DNA of 64,000 nucleotides from Sternotherus odoratus (taxonomy: Eukaryota; Chordata; Testudines; Kinosternidae): positions 12,933,603-12,997,602 of the forward strand of contig JAVMKO010000001.1 in assembly GCA_032164245.1 (NCBI GenBank). Reading direction: 5' to 3'. Below are positions 49,613-61,126 of this stretch, piece by piece. The notes under the pieces were generated by a model. That model searched no databases, was not told the DNA's origin, and was given only the letters and a program-made list of their open reading frames with translations. Position 1 is the first letter of the stretch; each line of letters begins with the position of its first letter. A program made the translations under genes and the position numbers.

Positions 49613-50504
49613 TACATTTAGGGTCTGTCTCTGTGACAGCAAGAGCTGGCAGAGGTATAGAAAAGCTCAGTCATACAGGGTATACTTTCTTTTTGTTATA
49701 GGTTATTATATGTTTGTTTGCTTTGGAAAGCAATGCTGTTGGGAAAGGTATATAAAGGGCTGGATTAATCCATGGTGTGGATGGGAAGTGGGGGTGGGGA
49801 CGAGGGTTGGGAGTGAACTCACCCTGCATTCACTCTACAGCAGCGGCATTCTTGTCCTGTGGGGCTGGGACTTGCTCCCTGCTCCAGGTGTTGTGACCCC
49901 AAAGTGCCACTCAGGTGTGACTCCTTGGCACCTCCGTTGATTAGGGTTGCCGTGCTGGGGTGGAGGGTGGTGCTGTGGGTGATTGGTGCCCCCTTGGTGG
50001 GGAAAGGAAGAGGAGGTTGATTGGGAAGGTGGAGAAGGAGAATGATGGGGGAGGGGCATGCATTGGGGCCTGAGGCACCTGCGTGGTTTGCCTATGCGTT
50101 AATCGTGCCCTGGGTGTGTGTATATATATTATTTTATACCTCACCAGTTACCAGGCTTTAAGGTCAATGTTTGAGAGGAAAAAGATTGTATGCAGAGGAA
50201 GACAATTAAAATAATTTAAGGCTTCAAGGACCTGAAAGTCTTCCTGGATTTAGCCTGTGGATCTCAGAATAAGGGAGACTAAGGGGAGATCTTACAAAGG
50301 ATGGATAAGATTCTAAAGACAAGGAGATGGACTGATGCCAGTAACAAGCTGTGTGACAAAGGAGGTGGCTGCTCAAAATAGGTCATGGTTTGTGCGTAAG
50401 TAGGGAATTACTCTATAGCAAGAGCAATTCCTGGGAAGTTATTTGAATCAAAGATGTGTTAAATACAGACTACACATTGCCATAGGTGGATACCGAAATA
50501 ACTG

Positions 50505-50660
50505 AGAGCCACAAGGTGGGTGAGGTAATATCTTTTATTGGACCAACTTCTGTTGGTGAGAGAGACAAGCTTTCGAGCTACATAGAGCTCTTCTTCAGGT
50601 CTGGGAAACGTACTAACAGTCTCACAGCTAAATACAAGATTGAACAAATAGTTTAGCATA
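50505..50660 (-). mobile_element. Retroelement tail (TTGGACCAA family), antisense
   Basis: 'ggtgggtgaggtaatatctt', 'attggaccaacttctgttgg', 'agacaagctttcgagc' and 'ctcttcttcaggtctggg'. On the minus strand, CTGAAGA, a GAGCT/AGCTC hairpin and GAAAGC follow in order, the same layout as in the Penelope-like family. A Penelope-like origin is inferred, not shown. Confidence 0.6.
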
Positions 50661-51658
50661 AGTCGTTAGCACATAGTCTAAGGGACCATTCATAGTTCTA
50701 GAGCAAGGCAGGGAAACCATTTCAGAGCAAATTAGTAATTAGTGAACATGCACATCGGTCCATTTCTTTGCATTCAAAGTGTTACATCCAATGTTAAAGT
50801 AATTCCAACTCCAGTGTTAAAACCGTCATCTTCCAGGGTTAATAAGAACAGAGCTGTGAGGACCATATGGTTTCGTCCTGAGAGTGGGCTGTCCCAGGTC
50901 CATTTGGATGCCTGTTGTGAGTCCCTTGCAGCATGGTATTCTGACTGCAGTGGGATGTTTCACAACACTCTTCTCTGCAGTGACCTCTGAGGAAGGGCAT
51001 AGTAGATAAGTTGTAGCACTCATTGCGTGATACCTTTCCTCTTCTCGCCCCTTCGAGCATACAGTACCTTTCCTTTCTGTTGTTTCCTATTTGATTCAAG
51101 GGAGTATTTATTAAGTGTGGAAAACCTCTTTCAGGTTTGTATGGTCCAATAATAAGAAACTTAAGAACATGGCTGTCTTAAAACCAGCATATTACAGTGA
51201 CAGCAACAAAAAACACACAGATGTTTTAGCTTTGTAAACTACCATTATGCAGTGTCATCTGTGTCATAGAAACATTCAGCATCTGCCTGCTTTTGTCCAC
51301 ATCTCTCCTCCAGGTATAGTGGAGGCCAATTTACTACGGGGGCTTCTTTAAGTTTATTTCCTTGCTTCATCTCTTTTTTGTGTGTGCGTGTACATGTGCG
51401 TGCATCTGAGTTATTGCTGAAGAAAGGTACTGTATTGAAAAGACTAGAGAGCAAAGTCCATTATCCACAGATAATGCCACACTCTTTCACCCCATGTCCT
51501 TCCACTCTTCCTTGGAGGAACAGCACTTTGTTGGCACAATAGCAGTCCAGTCTCTGTAGCCCATTCAGTCCTCAGCCTCGTTTGAGGGGTCATCCAGACA
51601 GGAAGTTAATGTGCAGCAAGCAAGGGTGTGAATTTACAGCCCAGTTAACACTCCACAC
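50661..51658. other. Intronic DNA; possible continuation of the 50.5-kb retroelement
   Basis: Phrases such as 'gttgtgagtcccttgcagca' and 'gaggaagggcatagtaga' (50917-51010) seem to belong to an abundant turtle repeat, but the edges are unclear. Confidence 0.35.
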
Positions 51659-51879
51659 TAAGGTCGTGTCTACACCACAAAATTATGTTGATCTAACTTA
51701 CGTTGGCATACACCCTCCACAGTTATTAAATTGCATGTGGGTGTGGGTGTGTGCACACTTAGCTCCTTGTGTCGGTAGTGTGCGTTCTCACCAGTGTGGG
51801 GCATTGTGGGTGGCTCCTGAAAGCCGGTAACAGTCAATGTAAGCAATGCAGTGTCTACACTGACACTGTGTCGACCCTA

Positions 51880-53459
51880 TCTCAGAGTGGTAGCCGTCTT
51901 AGTCTGTATCAGCAAAAACAACAAAGAGTACCTGTGGCACCTTAGCGCTTGGCTACACTTGCAGATGTAGAGCGCTTTGAGTTAAACCAGCCTTCAGAGG
52001 GCGCAGTAGGGAAAGCACTGCAGTCTGTCCACACTGACAGCTTCAAGTGCACCGGCATGGCCACATTTGTGGCACTTGCAGCGGCATTGGGAGTGGTGCA
52101 TTATGGGCAGCTATCCCAGCATTCAAGTGGATGCAACGTGCTTTTCAAATGCAAAGGGTGTGTGTGTGGAGTCTGATAGGGAGTGTGTTGTGTGTTTGTG
52201 GGGGGAGAGAGTGGGTTTTTGGGGTGCTGAGAGTGTCAGCATGCTGTCTTGTAAGTTTAGACCCTCTTCCTCCCCGCCTCTCTCTCACTCACTAAAAGCA
52301 AGCAGCATTCCTCATTTGTTTGCTTTGCCTAGGAGCAGATGCTGGCTGTCAGAAACAGCTTTGAAAGGGCATAGCCACATTCCTACAGCCATTCAAAATA
52401 ATGACAAGAACGTCCGCTTGACTTAAGGGGATTATGGGACATTTCCGGAGGTGAATCAGAGCGCAGTAATTGCTCCCCATGCTCATGAGGCAGGAACCAG
52501 AACATGAGCAATGGGACAGGCAGAAATCCCTCCCCCACAGTGGTATAGGCCTGTGGAACTCACTGCCACAAGGAAGAGCTGGGCCAGGGCTGAGCAGAGC
52601 TCAGAGAGGGGCTGGGTAACAAGAACACCCAGCATTACTGAGGCAGTGTGGTCTACTGGATAGAGCTCTGCATTTGGACACAGAAAAGCTAGGCTCTGTT
52701 CCCAGCACTACCTAGTCTGTGCCCTTGGGCAAGTCCTGTCCCTTCTCTGTGCCTCGGTTTCCCCTTGGTACAATGGGTAGAGCGCTGTGAGCTCTACGAG
52801 GGAAAGGACTAGGACTAAGAGCTGGGGCCTGTTATTAATTATTAGAGTCAGGATTAAAGCCCCCTGCAATGGGGCAGGGAGACAACCCACCTCCCAGCCA
52901 GCCACAGATTGATAGGAGCCAGGGGGAATTCCCTGGGGCAGGCTATGCCAGCACTCCCCACTACAGGGGTTCGGGCAGCTCCCTCGGCGGCAGCAGCAGG
53001 TGCTGCCACCCTCAGATATGGAGCTAGGGGCAGTTTGGGGCTGAGCCAGTCTGGCAGTGCTGAGGGATATAAGTTTTGCCCCATCACAGCCCCACTCACC
53101 CCAGACCGCACTCCTGCCTAGGGTAACACGCACTGACAGCAGCCACTCATCTGCCCCTTTAACTACACACCTCTCAGCCCCAATGGGACATCGGAAAGAT
53201 GGATTACCAGGAGCGTCCTAGCCGCAGAGTCAGAGCACTCTACATGCCTTGCCAGTGTGGACAGAGGGTGAGTTAGAGCGCACTGGGCGGCTTTTGTGCG
53301 CTCTAACTTGGAACTGTAGACAAGCCCTGAGAGACTAACAAATTTATTGGGCATAAGTTTTCATGGGCTAAAATGATGAAGTGGGTTTTAGTCCACCAAA
53401 GCTTATGCCCAAATAAATTTGTTAGTCTCTAAGGTGCCACAAGCACTCCTCATTGTTTT
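51880..53459. mobile_element. Fold-back Penelope-like tail, middle of the nest
   Basis: The host MITE sequence TGTGTCGACC(C)TA is duplicated on both sides (51867-51879, 53460-53471). The left part has 'tagccgtcttagtctgta' and 'acctgtggcacctta'. After the inner MITE come 'gagactaacaaatttattg', a short centre, and the inverse arm 'aaatttgttagtctctaagg'. So this is another inverted copy, split by MITE B. Confidence 0.8.
51945..53327. mobile_element. Harbinger-like element B, innermost of the nest
   Basis: Left GCGCTTGGCTACACTTG and right 'ctgtagacaagccc' are diverged inverses, flanked by TTA (51942-51944) and TGA (53328-53330), a 3-bp duplication with one change. 'agagcgc' motifs sit inside both ends. 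The middle contains a MIR at about 52640-52800 ('gggcaagtcctgtcccttct', 'gtgcctcggtttcccc') and a GC-rich stretch. No transposase was found in 1383 bp. Confidence 0.72.
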
Positions 53460-53697
53460 TGTGTCGACCTAATTACATTGTCAGGGACACTATGCTGCTT
53501 GGGGAGATAGTGTTAATAAATTGGCGTAGAGAGGCACTTACAGGAGTCAAATGTAAGTGAAGACACTTCCACAGGTAGGTCAACGCAAGGCAGCTTATGT
53601 CAACCTAACCGTGTAGCATAGAGTAGGCCTAACTCCCCGGTGGATACTCTGTGTACAAACAGTGCCCTCAGGCAATTTAGCTTAGTATACTTTAAAG

Positions 53698-55470
53698 CAG
53701 CGGTCGCCAACCAGTGGTCCGTGGACCACTGGTGGTCCGCGAGAAAATTTTGGTGGTCCCTGGAGAAATTTGGACATTATTTGCAATTTTTAGGAAGATA
53801 AATCCGTAGTAAAGGCTTCTTATTTGATAGCACTTCAAATCACGAAAAGTAGAAAGCCATATACGATTGGAGAAGAATTAATTAAGCCTTGCTTGTTACA
53901 AGCCTGTGAAGAGGTTTTGGGGAAACAGGCTGTCCAGAAACTGAAAGTAATTCCTATGTCCGCTAACACTGTGAAGCGCAGAATTGAAGACATGGCCGAA
54001 GATATTGAAAATCAATTGATTGAAATGGTGAAAAATTCAACTTTTTATTCAATTCAACTCGACGAATCAACAGACATAACTAACAAGACAGTTCTCCTTT
54101 GTTTTGTGAGGTTTGAGTGTCAAGGAGAACTCAAGGAAGAACTCCTCTGTTTGCTCAACTTGCTGGGTAGAACAACCGGCTCTGAGGTATTGAATGGAAG
54201 AAATGTGTTGGGATATGCACAGACGGTGCCGCAAGCATGACCGGGCATCGTTTAGGAGTTGTTACAGAAGTGAAAGATGTTGGACACCCAGACATCTTGT
54301 TTACTCATTGTATTATACATCACGAGCAACTTGTGGTGAAAAGAATGTCTCCAGAACTGCACGAAGTACTCTCTGATTTAATTAAAATTGTAAATGAAAT
54401 TCGGCACAAAGCGCTCAATTCTCGAATATTTGAGGCACTTTGTGAAGAAATGGGCTCTCAATATACTCATCTTCTTCTTCACGCAGAGGTGAGATGGCTG
54501 TCGAGGGGCAAAATATTAACCGGATTGTTCGACCTGCGCCAAGAAGTCAAGTTATTCTTCCAGCAGCAAAATAATTTGAAATTCCAAGATCTCTTGTTCA
54601 ACGATGATTGGCTAGCCAAGCTTGCATACCTGGCAGATATTTTTTCATGGTTAAACAAGCTAAACACGTCCTTGCAAGGACAGCTTACAGACGTGTTCAC
54701 ACTGCGCGGTAAAATGGATGCATTTCAAAAGAAAATATTGCTATGGCAAATGTGGTTGGCTGAAGAAGATCTGCAAATGTTCCCGAATCTTGATGAGTAT
54801 ATGAAAGAGGAGGATGTCAACCGACAGGTAATAACCATTGTTCGACAGCACTTATGGTCGCTCACAGAATCTTTTGGCCGTTATTACCCAAAGGAAGAGG
54901 ACCCCAGACATGGCAATATGTGGGTAATGGATCCATTTTCGGCGAAAATTGAAGATAGCAATTTGAGCATGAAAGAAAAAGAAAGCCTAATCGATCTATC
55001 ATCCGACGACATTCCACTCGTCCTCATCAAGACATCATTTTTGGCCCTCCATAAAAAGTGAGTACCCAGTGCTGAGTGAAAAAGCCATCAAAATTTTGAT
55101 TCCATTTGCAACAACCTATCTGTGTGAAAAGACATTCTCATCTGTTACGGCAATCAAAAACAAGTACTGCTGTTGGCTTGAAATACAAACGGCTCTCCGT
55201 GTTGCAATGATGTCATTGGAGCCAAGAATCCATAAACTTATTTCAAACAAGCAGCAACAAATATCACGCTAATAATTTTGTTATAATTAAACAAGCTTTA
55301 ATAATTTTGTTATAATTAAACAAGTGCATTTCATATTAATGAAATGGAACTTTTATGATCATTATTTTATAGATGGTTGTACCTTTTTAAAAAAATTCAT
55401 GTTAGTGGTCCGCGGGATTCAAAATTGTGAGTTTAGTGGTCCGTGAGGTCCGAAAGGTTGGCGACCACTG
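53698..55470 (+). mobile_element. hAT DNA transposon, 1773 bp, with broken transposase
   Basis: Ends CAGCGGTCGCCAACC and GGTTGGCGACCACTG are nearly perfect inverses, and subterminal 'gtggtccgtgga / agtggtccgtgag' repeats lie inside both ends. The flanking 8-bp duplication is CTTTAAAG (53690-53697, 55471-55478), exact. It carries most of a hAT transposase gene. Its right duplication is shared with the next hAT element. Confidence 0.95.
53807..55272 (+). pseudogene. hAT transposase (ZBED5/SCAND3-like), two frameshifts, no BED finger
   Basis: The product would cut and join transposon ends. Three blocks in two frames make up one protein: about 53807-54200 (KPYTIGEELIKPCLL, FYSIQLDESTDI, where the first catalytic Asp lies), about 54203-55040 (ICTDGAASMTGH with the second Asp, THCIIHHEQ with the CxxH motif, VRWLSRGK with the RW motif), and about 55042-55272 (SEYPVLSEKAIKILIPFA, CEKTFSS, the hATC dimerisation domain), ending in a stop. 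Frameshifts fall near 54200 and 55040. The N-terminal BED zinc finger is absent: similarity starts almost directly after the left end of the element, so an internal deletion is likely. Best resemblance is to the ZBED5/FAM200/SCAND3 group, which descends from hAT elements. It is a dead transposon gene, not a host gene. Confidence 0.9.
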
Positions 55471-55478
55471 CTTTAAAG

Positions 55479-55789
55479 CATGGGTTGGCAACCTTTCAGA
55501 AGAGGTGTACTGAGTCTTCATTTATTCACTCTAATTTAAGATTTCGTGTGCCAGTGATACATTTAAACATTTTTAGAAGGTCTCTTTCTAGACGTCTATA
55601 ATATAGAACTAAACTATTGTTGTATGTAAAGTAAATAAGGTTTTTAATATGTTTAAGAAGCTTAATTTAAAATTAAATTAAAATGCAGAGCCCTCCAGAC
55701 CAGTGGCCAGGACCCAGGCAGTGTGAGTGCCACTGAAAATCAGCTCGTGTGCCACCTTTGGCACCCGTGCCATAGGTTGCCTACCCATG
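55479..55789. mobile_element. hAT-type MITE, 311 bp, directly abutting
   Basis: Ends CATGGGTTGGCAACC and GGTTGCCTACCCATG are diverged inverses. It is flanked by CTTTAAAG (55471-55478, shared with the previous element) and CTTTAAAA (55790-55797). The inside is AT-rich and non-coding, with 'gtgccacctttggcaccc' near the right end. Confidence 0.88.
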
Positions 55790-55797
55790 CTTTAAAA

Positions 55798-57251
55798 TGT
55801 AGTAAGCGAAAGTGCACAAAGGTGCTTTTAGTAAGAGTGTCCATAGGGGGAATTAGTACAGAATAGCCAGTGTGCTAAAAATTCACTCTGTTTTGCTGCA
55901 CGCTAACTTCCTGTACAGCAGTGGTGCTGACATTGGGATGCAAGTCAGACTGAACCAGCAGTTTCGTTTGATACAGGGTGCTGAGGGTGACAAGCTTTGG
56001 TTACTAACCCAGGCTTACACGGTGATCTTTAAAAGCCCAGGCTTCCAAACTTTCCACTGTGGCCTTTCGTCTATAGGGTTAGAAGAAACACACACTGTTC
56101 TCTGTAAACATGGTTTCAAGCAGTTCCTTTGTGTGCAATTGCTGCTGTCTTAGTACTTAGTGCCCGAGTGATCTTTTCAGGCTGCTTTAAATTGCTATGG
56201 ATTGTTCTTTCAATCAATAGAATATTTTAGACCCAACCATGAGGATATAAGATGCATCCCTGTTGGGATGATGACTAAAATTCAGCAAGAAGAGAATAAG
56301 ATCCCAACTGCAGTATACAATCCCAGAGGGTGGTCTAGTTGGGCCTTCAAGCTTCAGGGGACTGAGTGGAGAGGAGGATGGGGAATGTCAGGATGAGTGA
56401 AAGAGGAGGCTTTTCTTCTCTCCAGCACAGTATTTACGCTGCATTGTGGTCACGGTTGCATCATTTAATTTCATGCCCCACATGTTTGACAGAGTCTGAT
56501 CAGCAATGAGTTGTTGTTTTGGAAACCTGTGTTTCATAAACAGCTTTCCTGTTTTTTCCATGGTTTTTATTCAATGTCCTTCTAAACAACCACCCGTGAT
56601 CCTACAACCCCATGTAGAAATATGCCAAATGTGATAAATATAATTATTACTGAAATCCTAATAGTTTACATTTGCATATGACTTTCATCCAGGTTCTTAA
56701 GGTGCTATATGAGATGGCTAATTATCCTCAGTTACATGCTAGAGTAGCAGTTACGTGACAGCAGCCACAGTAGTAATAGAACCTGGGTCCCCTGCTCTAA
56801 ACAACAGATAATGCTGCCTCCATAATTAGTGATCTCTAGTAATATACAAGTGATGGTCTCTGGGACAAGCAGGAGCTGGTGAAGGTGTAGAAACTGCCTA
56901 GTTATTCAGGGATATTCTTTCTCACATTTTATCTCCACTTCCACATTGTAATCCTTTGCACTTCTTCAGCAGTATCCATCCAAGGACCTTGCAGTCGTTT
57001 TATAAATATAAGAGTGAATTTCACCCCTTAGTGCAAAGGGCCAGCTGAGATTCCTATGCACCCCTGAGTCACCGCTTAAGCATTTAGGGTGGTGTTATTA
57101 ATGCAAGTTGTCTTATGTGTTCCCAATGTACTGTGGATCAATTTTAGTCTCTGGACACTCAGTACCATATGCTAGTCACCACTATCTGCTACTGCATGAC
57201 AGAGAAATATCAGTTATCATTCATGGACAGATCCTGCTCCCATCGAACTTA
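55798..57251. other. Intronic DNA with a MIR-like patch
   Basis: 56690-56825 resembles antisense MIR ('ctgggtcccctgctctaaac'). No gene. Confidence 0.4.
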
Positions 57252-57373
57252 GTGCGGACCAGATGTCCCAATTTTATAGGGACAGTCACGATTTATGGAT
57301 CTCTTTATGATATAGGCTCCTATTACCCCACACCTCCATCCCAATTTTTCACATTTGCTGTCTGGTCACCCTG
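57252..57373. mobile_element. hAT-type MITE (TAGGGTGACCA family), short copy
   Basis: 'gcggaccagatgtcccaatt', 'atagggacagtcacgattt' and the right end 'ctgtctggtcaccct'. Same family as 23717-24583 and 44254-44649. Ends are too diverged to read a duplication. Confidence 0.7.
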
Positions 57374-57861
57374 GTCTCATCCTGGGAGCAGAATCAGTTT
57401 TGCTTTAGGAAGCTGTGACGTAGACTTTCCCTTGTAGTGGACACAGTGGTTCTTAGTGAACATCTCTGAAATATGATGACCAGCTATAGATCCATTTATC
57501 AAAGCTGCTCTCAGTTCTTTTGCAACAGTTTTTTTGGCAGGTCAGGCCAAACAAATAAATGCTGAGCAAAGGAAGCCCAGCCTGTACCTAGTGCATTGTA
57601 ATAGATAAGTTTTAAAACAAATCCAAGCAGCTCCTGGGAGCTCTTGTCTGTACACTGCTACTTTTAGAATAGCAATAGGGGGTAATTTTGGTTGCTCATA
57701 TCAGTTTGCTGATATAAACTCATGTTGGTTATTCGATGCTTCAGCTGAGGTGTTAGAAGCTGCGCAAGTGCACTGTTCCCCTTTCTTAGTGCTGATGCAG
57801 ATGCAATAATTACCTTCCTGTATTTTGCTAGCCTTTGGTTTTGGAAAAGGGATGTAAGTAG

Positions 57862-58200
57862 AGTCATAGATCCTTTTTAAGGCCAGGAGGGACCATTAGA
57901 TAGTGTAGTCTGACCTCCTGCATATCACAGGCGATATAGAATTTCACTCAATTACCCCAGCATTGAACCCAGTAACTTTGGTTTGACTGAACGATATCAT
58001 CCTGAAAGGCATCCAGTCTTACTGGAAGTCATCAGAGCTGGAGAATCCATCACTGCCCTTGGTAGTTCGTTCCAATGGTTACTCGCTCTCACTATAAAAA
58101 TATGAATTAGTCTGGCTTTAGCTTCCAGCCATTGGTGCTTGTTATGACTTTCTCCACTAGCTGGAAAAGCCCTTTATTGCCTGGTATTTGAGATGTAGAA
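57862..58200 (-). mobile_element. CR1 3' fragment, antisense
   Basis: 'ggccaggagggaccattaga', 'tagtctgacctcctgcatat', 'gtagttcgttccaatggtta' and 'cttccagccattggtgcttg' are antisense CR1. Confidence 0.87.
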
Positions 58201-58914
58201 TGATGGAGTGAGACTAGAGGCCTTTTCCTTTTATTTATTGACATCCTCATTCCGTTTCAGCACCTCACAAATGTTGTGTGAGCCGTTTTCATGAACCTTG
58301 TGAAGTAGGCAATATTGTCTCCATTTCACAGAGAGAGACACTGATCATGGAGGACAACATGCTGTCTATTTTGCCTGCATGATGGAGATGCACAGGAGTT
58401 GTCTATTGAGGGACAGAACCTGTCTATGAAAATGGTGAATGTGATATGTGGGAGGGCTGAGGTCTGTTACTGGAGGATGCCTTAACTGGACACATTTTGT
58501 AATGATTTGTGTAGGCTGAGGTTTCTACAGAGATGGAGTAACTGTTTTTTAACCAAGGTATTTATTTGTGTGGGCATTATCTTTTTTATCTAAACTGTCA
58601 CACTATGGTATCTACACACTGTGCTGTCACTGCCATGGTCCTGACATAAGGTTGTGTCACCAAGTAGTGCTGGAACATCAACATGTTGTCTAGCTTAGAA
58701 TAAATACAGGGTTCATTTTTATCTCTTCAAGTTAGCAGGAAGTGGCACGGATGTGTGGCAATCAGGACTCTCCCAGGAAGTCCGGGTTGGGGTGGCATAC
58801 GCTAGGAGAAAAAGATGGGTTTGGTTGGGTTAGAAGGAGGGAAGGAGATGACTATGCAAAAGAGGAGAGAGAACAGGAAAGTTCAAGAGAGGAAGGATGA
58901 CGAGGGGTTAACAT

Positions 58915-59095
58915 GGGTTTATGACCCTGTTCAGCCACAAACTTCCTGTGTGGCCTGGGACAAGTCAGTGTTTTTGTGCCGCAATTCCTCATCTGTCAAA
59001 TGGGAGTAATAGCAATGCCCTACCTCACAGCGGTGTTGTGAGGATACATATATCAGACTGTGTGGTGCTCAGATACTGCAGTTATGGGGACCAGG
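58915..59095 (+). mobile_element. MIR SINE, sense
   Basis: 'cttcctgtgtggcctgggac', 'ctcatctgtcaaatgggagt' and 'ctacctcacagcggtgttgt' match the MIR core. Confidence 0.82.
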
Positions 59096-60496
59096 TAAGT
59101 ACCTAAGATAAGATAGATCTGACATGGATATGCATCCAGACATTTTGGGGCTTATCAGAATGAATCCTATGGACTTTTTGAGATTCATGCTGCACTACTA
59201 GCCCAGGATAAATGGAGAAATAATTAAACCATTCCAAGCTCTCTCTTCCTCCATCTCTGTCAAGTACCTCCTTAATTCCCACTGAACAATTCTCGGCAAT
59301 TGATCTAACAGAACATCTATTCAAATGAATGGAAAGCAAGGACATACTTGGGGTATCCAGCCATTTTCTGGATGTTCTGAGTGAGGGAATTATGCTGAGA
59401 CACACACGCACATCTGGTAGACCAGGCTTGTCACTTTCCCTGCTTACACATGTCCATTACCACAGTCAGCTGGGTATGCCAGTGAAGAAAGTTTAGTCAC
59501 TCTGTATCAGAACTTGAATCAATTTATCTTCCTTGTTGTTTTTTAAATTATATTTCTGCACAAGTTGAATATCACTGCAGATGAACAATCAGTGGTTCCC
59601 ACTGATTATAGTGATTTCTGCTGGAAGAGATAGAGTTTGATCATCTTTGGCCTTAATTGGAGAGCCAACAAGTTGGTAGTAAGCGCACATGCCTTCTCTA
59701 GCCACTCTTGCTAGCATAGCATGACTTATGAGCATTTTTATTGTGAACTTCTCTTTTCTTTGAAGCGTTTAAAACTTAAAATGTAGACCTTCCAGCCCTC
59801 CCCTACCCTACCAGGATAAAAATGTAAGTAGACTGTTTGGGAGATGCTTTCCACTCCCTTAGCTCAAAAATGTAGCACTAGCCTTAGGGCTTGATTTTCA
59901 GAGGTGTTGAGCCGTTGACTTCAAGTAGCATTGTGGGTTCTCTGTATTTCCAAAAACCCATTCCTTAATGACTTGAGTTGCCTGAGGCAAACTGGAAAAA
60001 AAAAAGTTTGCTTGTCACATCACAGGGCCACACCAGATAAATGATTCCTACATGTTCTGCTGGCCGGGCAGCTGCCGATTCTGCTGCTCTGATGGAGCCA
60101 CTGCGGCAAAACTGTCTGTGTTCTTCCTAATGGAATTTTACAGACTCTCCATCCATATTGAGGGCTGATGTTGTGTATTTATTAAATACAAACAAATCCA
60201 GCTTAGAAATGTAAATGACATCAAGTCAGCGAGGGTTGGAAAAAACACACAGCTGGTCGATCTGCTCAGTTACTGCCTCTTTCATCATTTCATCAGGAAA
60301 CTCAGGTGCCAGGGAGTTCTGCTTTCCTGTTATCATCTTTTGGGTTTTGGGATGAGACAGGACGGGTGATGGGAGACATTTTTTAAGGCAACTGTTCTAT
60401 ATAATTTTGGAAAATTTCCATAGAAAAGCCAAGATATTGTTGCAAAAACTGCTTTTACCTTTGGAGCTTTAATCCCAATATCTCTCAAAGGACAGG
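59096..60496. other. Intronic DNA, no gene recognised
   Basis: No conserved frame. Near 59885-59950 is a trace of the 'gattttcagaggtgttgag' hairpin repeat. Confidence 0.4.
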
Positions 60497-60905
60497 TGTG
60501 ACGCAGTAGGTTTCTGGAAAACAAGATTTATTGCAAGCAATAAGAGTCAGAGGGGTTATTACCCAAACAACTGGCTCAGGCCATGCAAGGCTGAGGCCTT
60601 TCTTATACTCAGGTGTGAATAAGGGAGGGGGGCTTTCAATACACTTACACAGGTGATAACACTTAATGGCTATCACATCCATTGTTCAGTATTAATCTAT
60701 GCCATTTACATGTCTGGTAAACAGGAGGTCAGGATCCTTACAGGTACTCAGACACTATGACGCCTTGCCCAGCTGTGGCAGGGTAAACATGAGTTTAAGA
60801 TGCATGCAGGACAGGGGTCAGGAGTGCATACATAAGGGTGAGACTATGTTCTAAGGCTGTTTTTAAAATCATACTACACAACATTCATAATACAGTTACT
60901 TCTAA
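60497..60905 (-). mobile_element. Possible LTR, antisense
   Basis: On the minus strand the sequence has a TATA-like 'gagtataagaaagg' (about 60605), then 'gcaataaatcttgttttcc' with a polyadenylation signal about 80 bp further on, and ends in CACA at 60497, the layout of U3-R-U5. The upstream end and target duplication could not be found, so the far edge is a guess. Confidence 0.35.
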
Positions 60906-61126
60906 ATTGCGTTATTCCAACAATATTAGACATCCATTCCTGCACACCAGAATTAAGACTTAAAAGCTTATCTTCTTCAGTGCTCTCTTATCAATATTAT
61001 AATGCTTGAGCTATGATGCCATTTCTCTGGACAATTTACTAGAGCAAATTATTTTTCAGATACTTCCGGAGAGCAGAAGACCTATAGCCACACATATATT
61101 GCTGTATGATATCCCACAGCATGTTA

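Larger units (their letters stand above)
51662..53629. mobile_element. Harbinger-like MITE A, outermost of a three-level nest
   Basis: The left end GGTCGTGTCTACACC and the degraded right end 'gtagcatagagtaggcc' are flanked by TAA (51659-51661, 53630-53632), a Harbinger-type 3-bp duplication. Parts: 51662-51879 and 53460-53629. 'tgtctacactgacactgtg' and 'gtcgaccta' words recur. The middle is filled by a later retroelement insertion. Confidence 0.78.

Noticed and set aside
51949..52426. Open frames of 75-119 codons near 52 kb
   Set aside because: They lie inside the innermost Harbinger-like element and differ in frame; no transposase motif.
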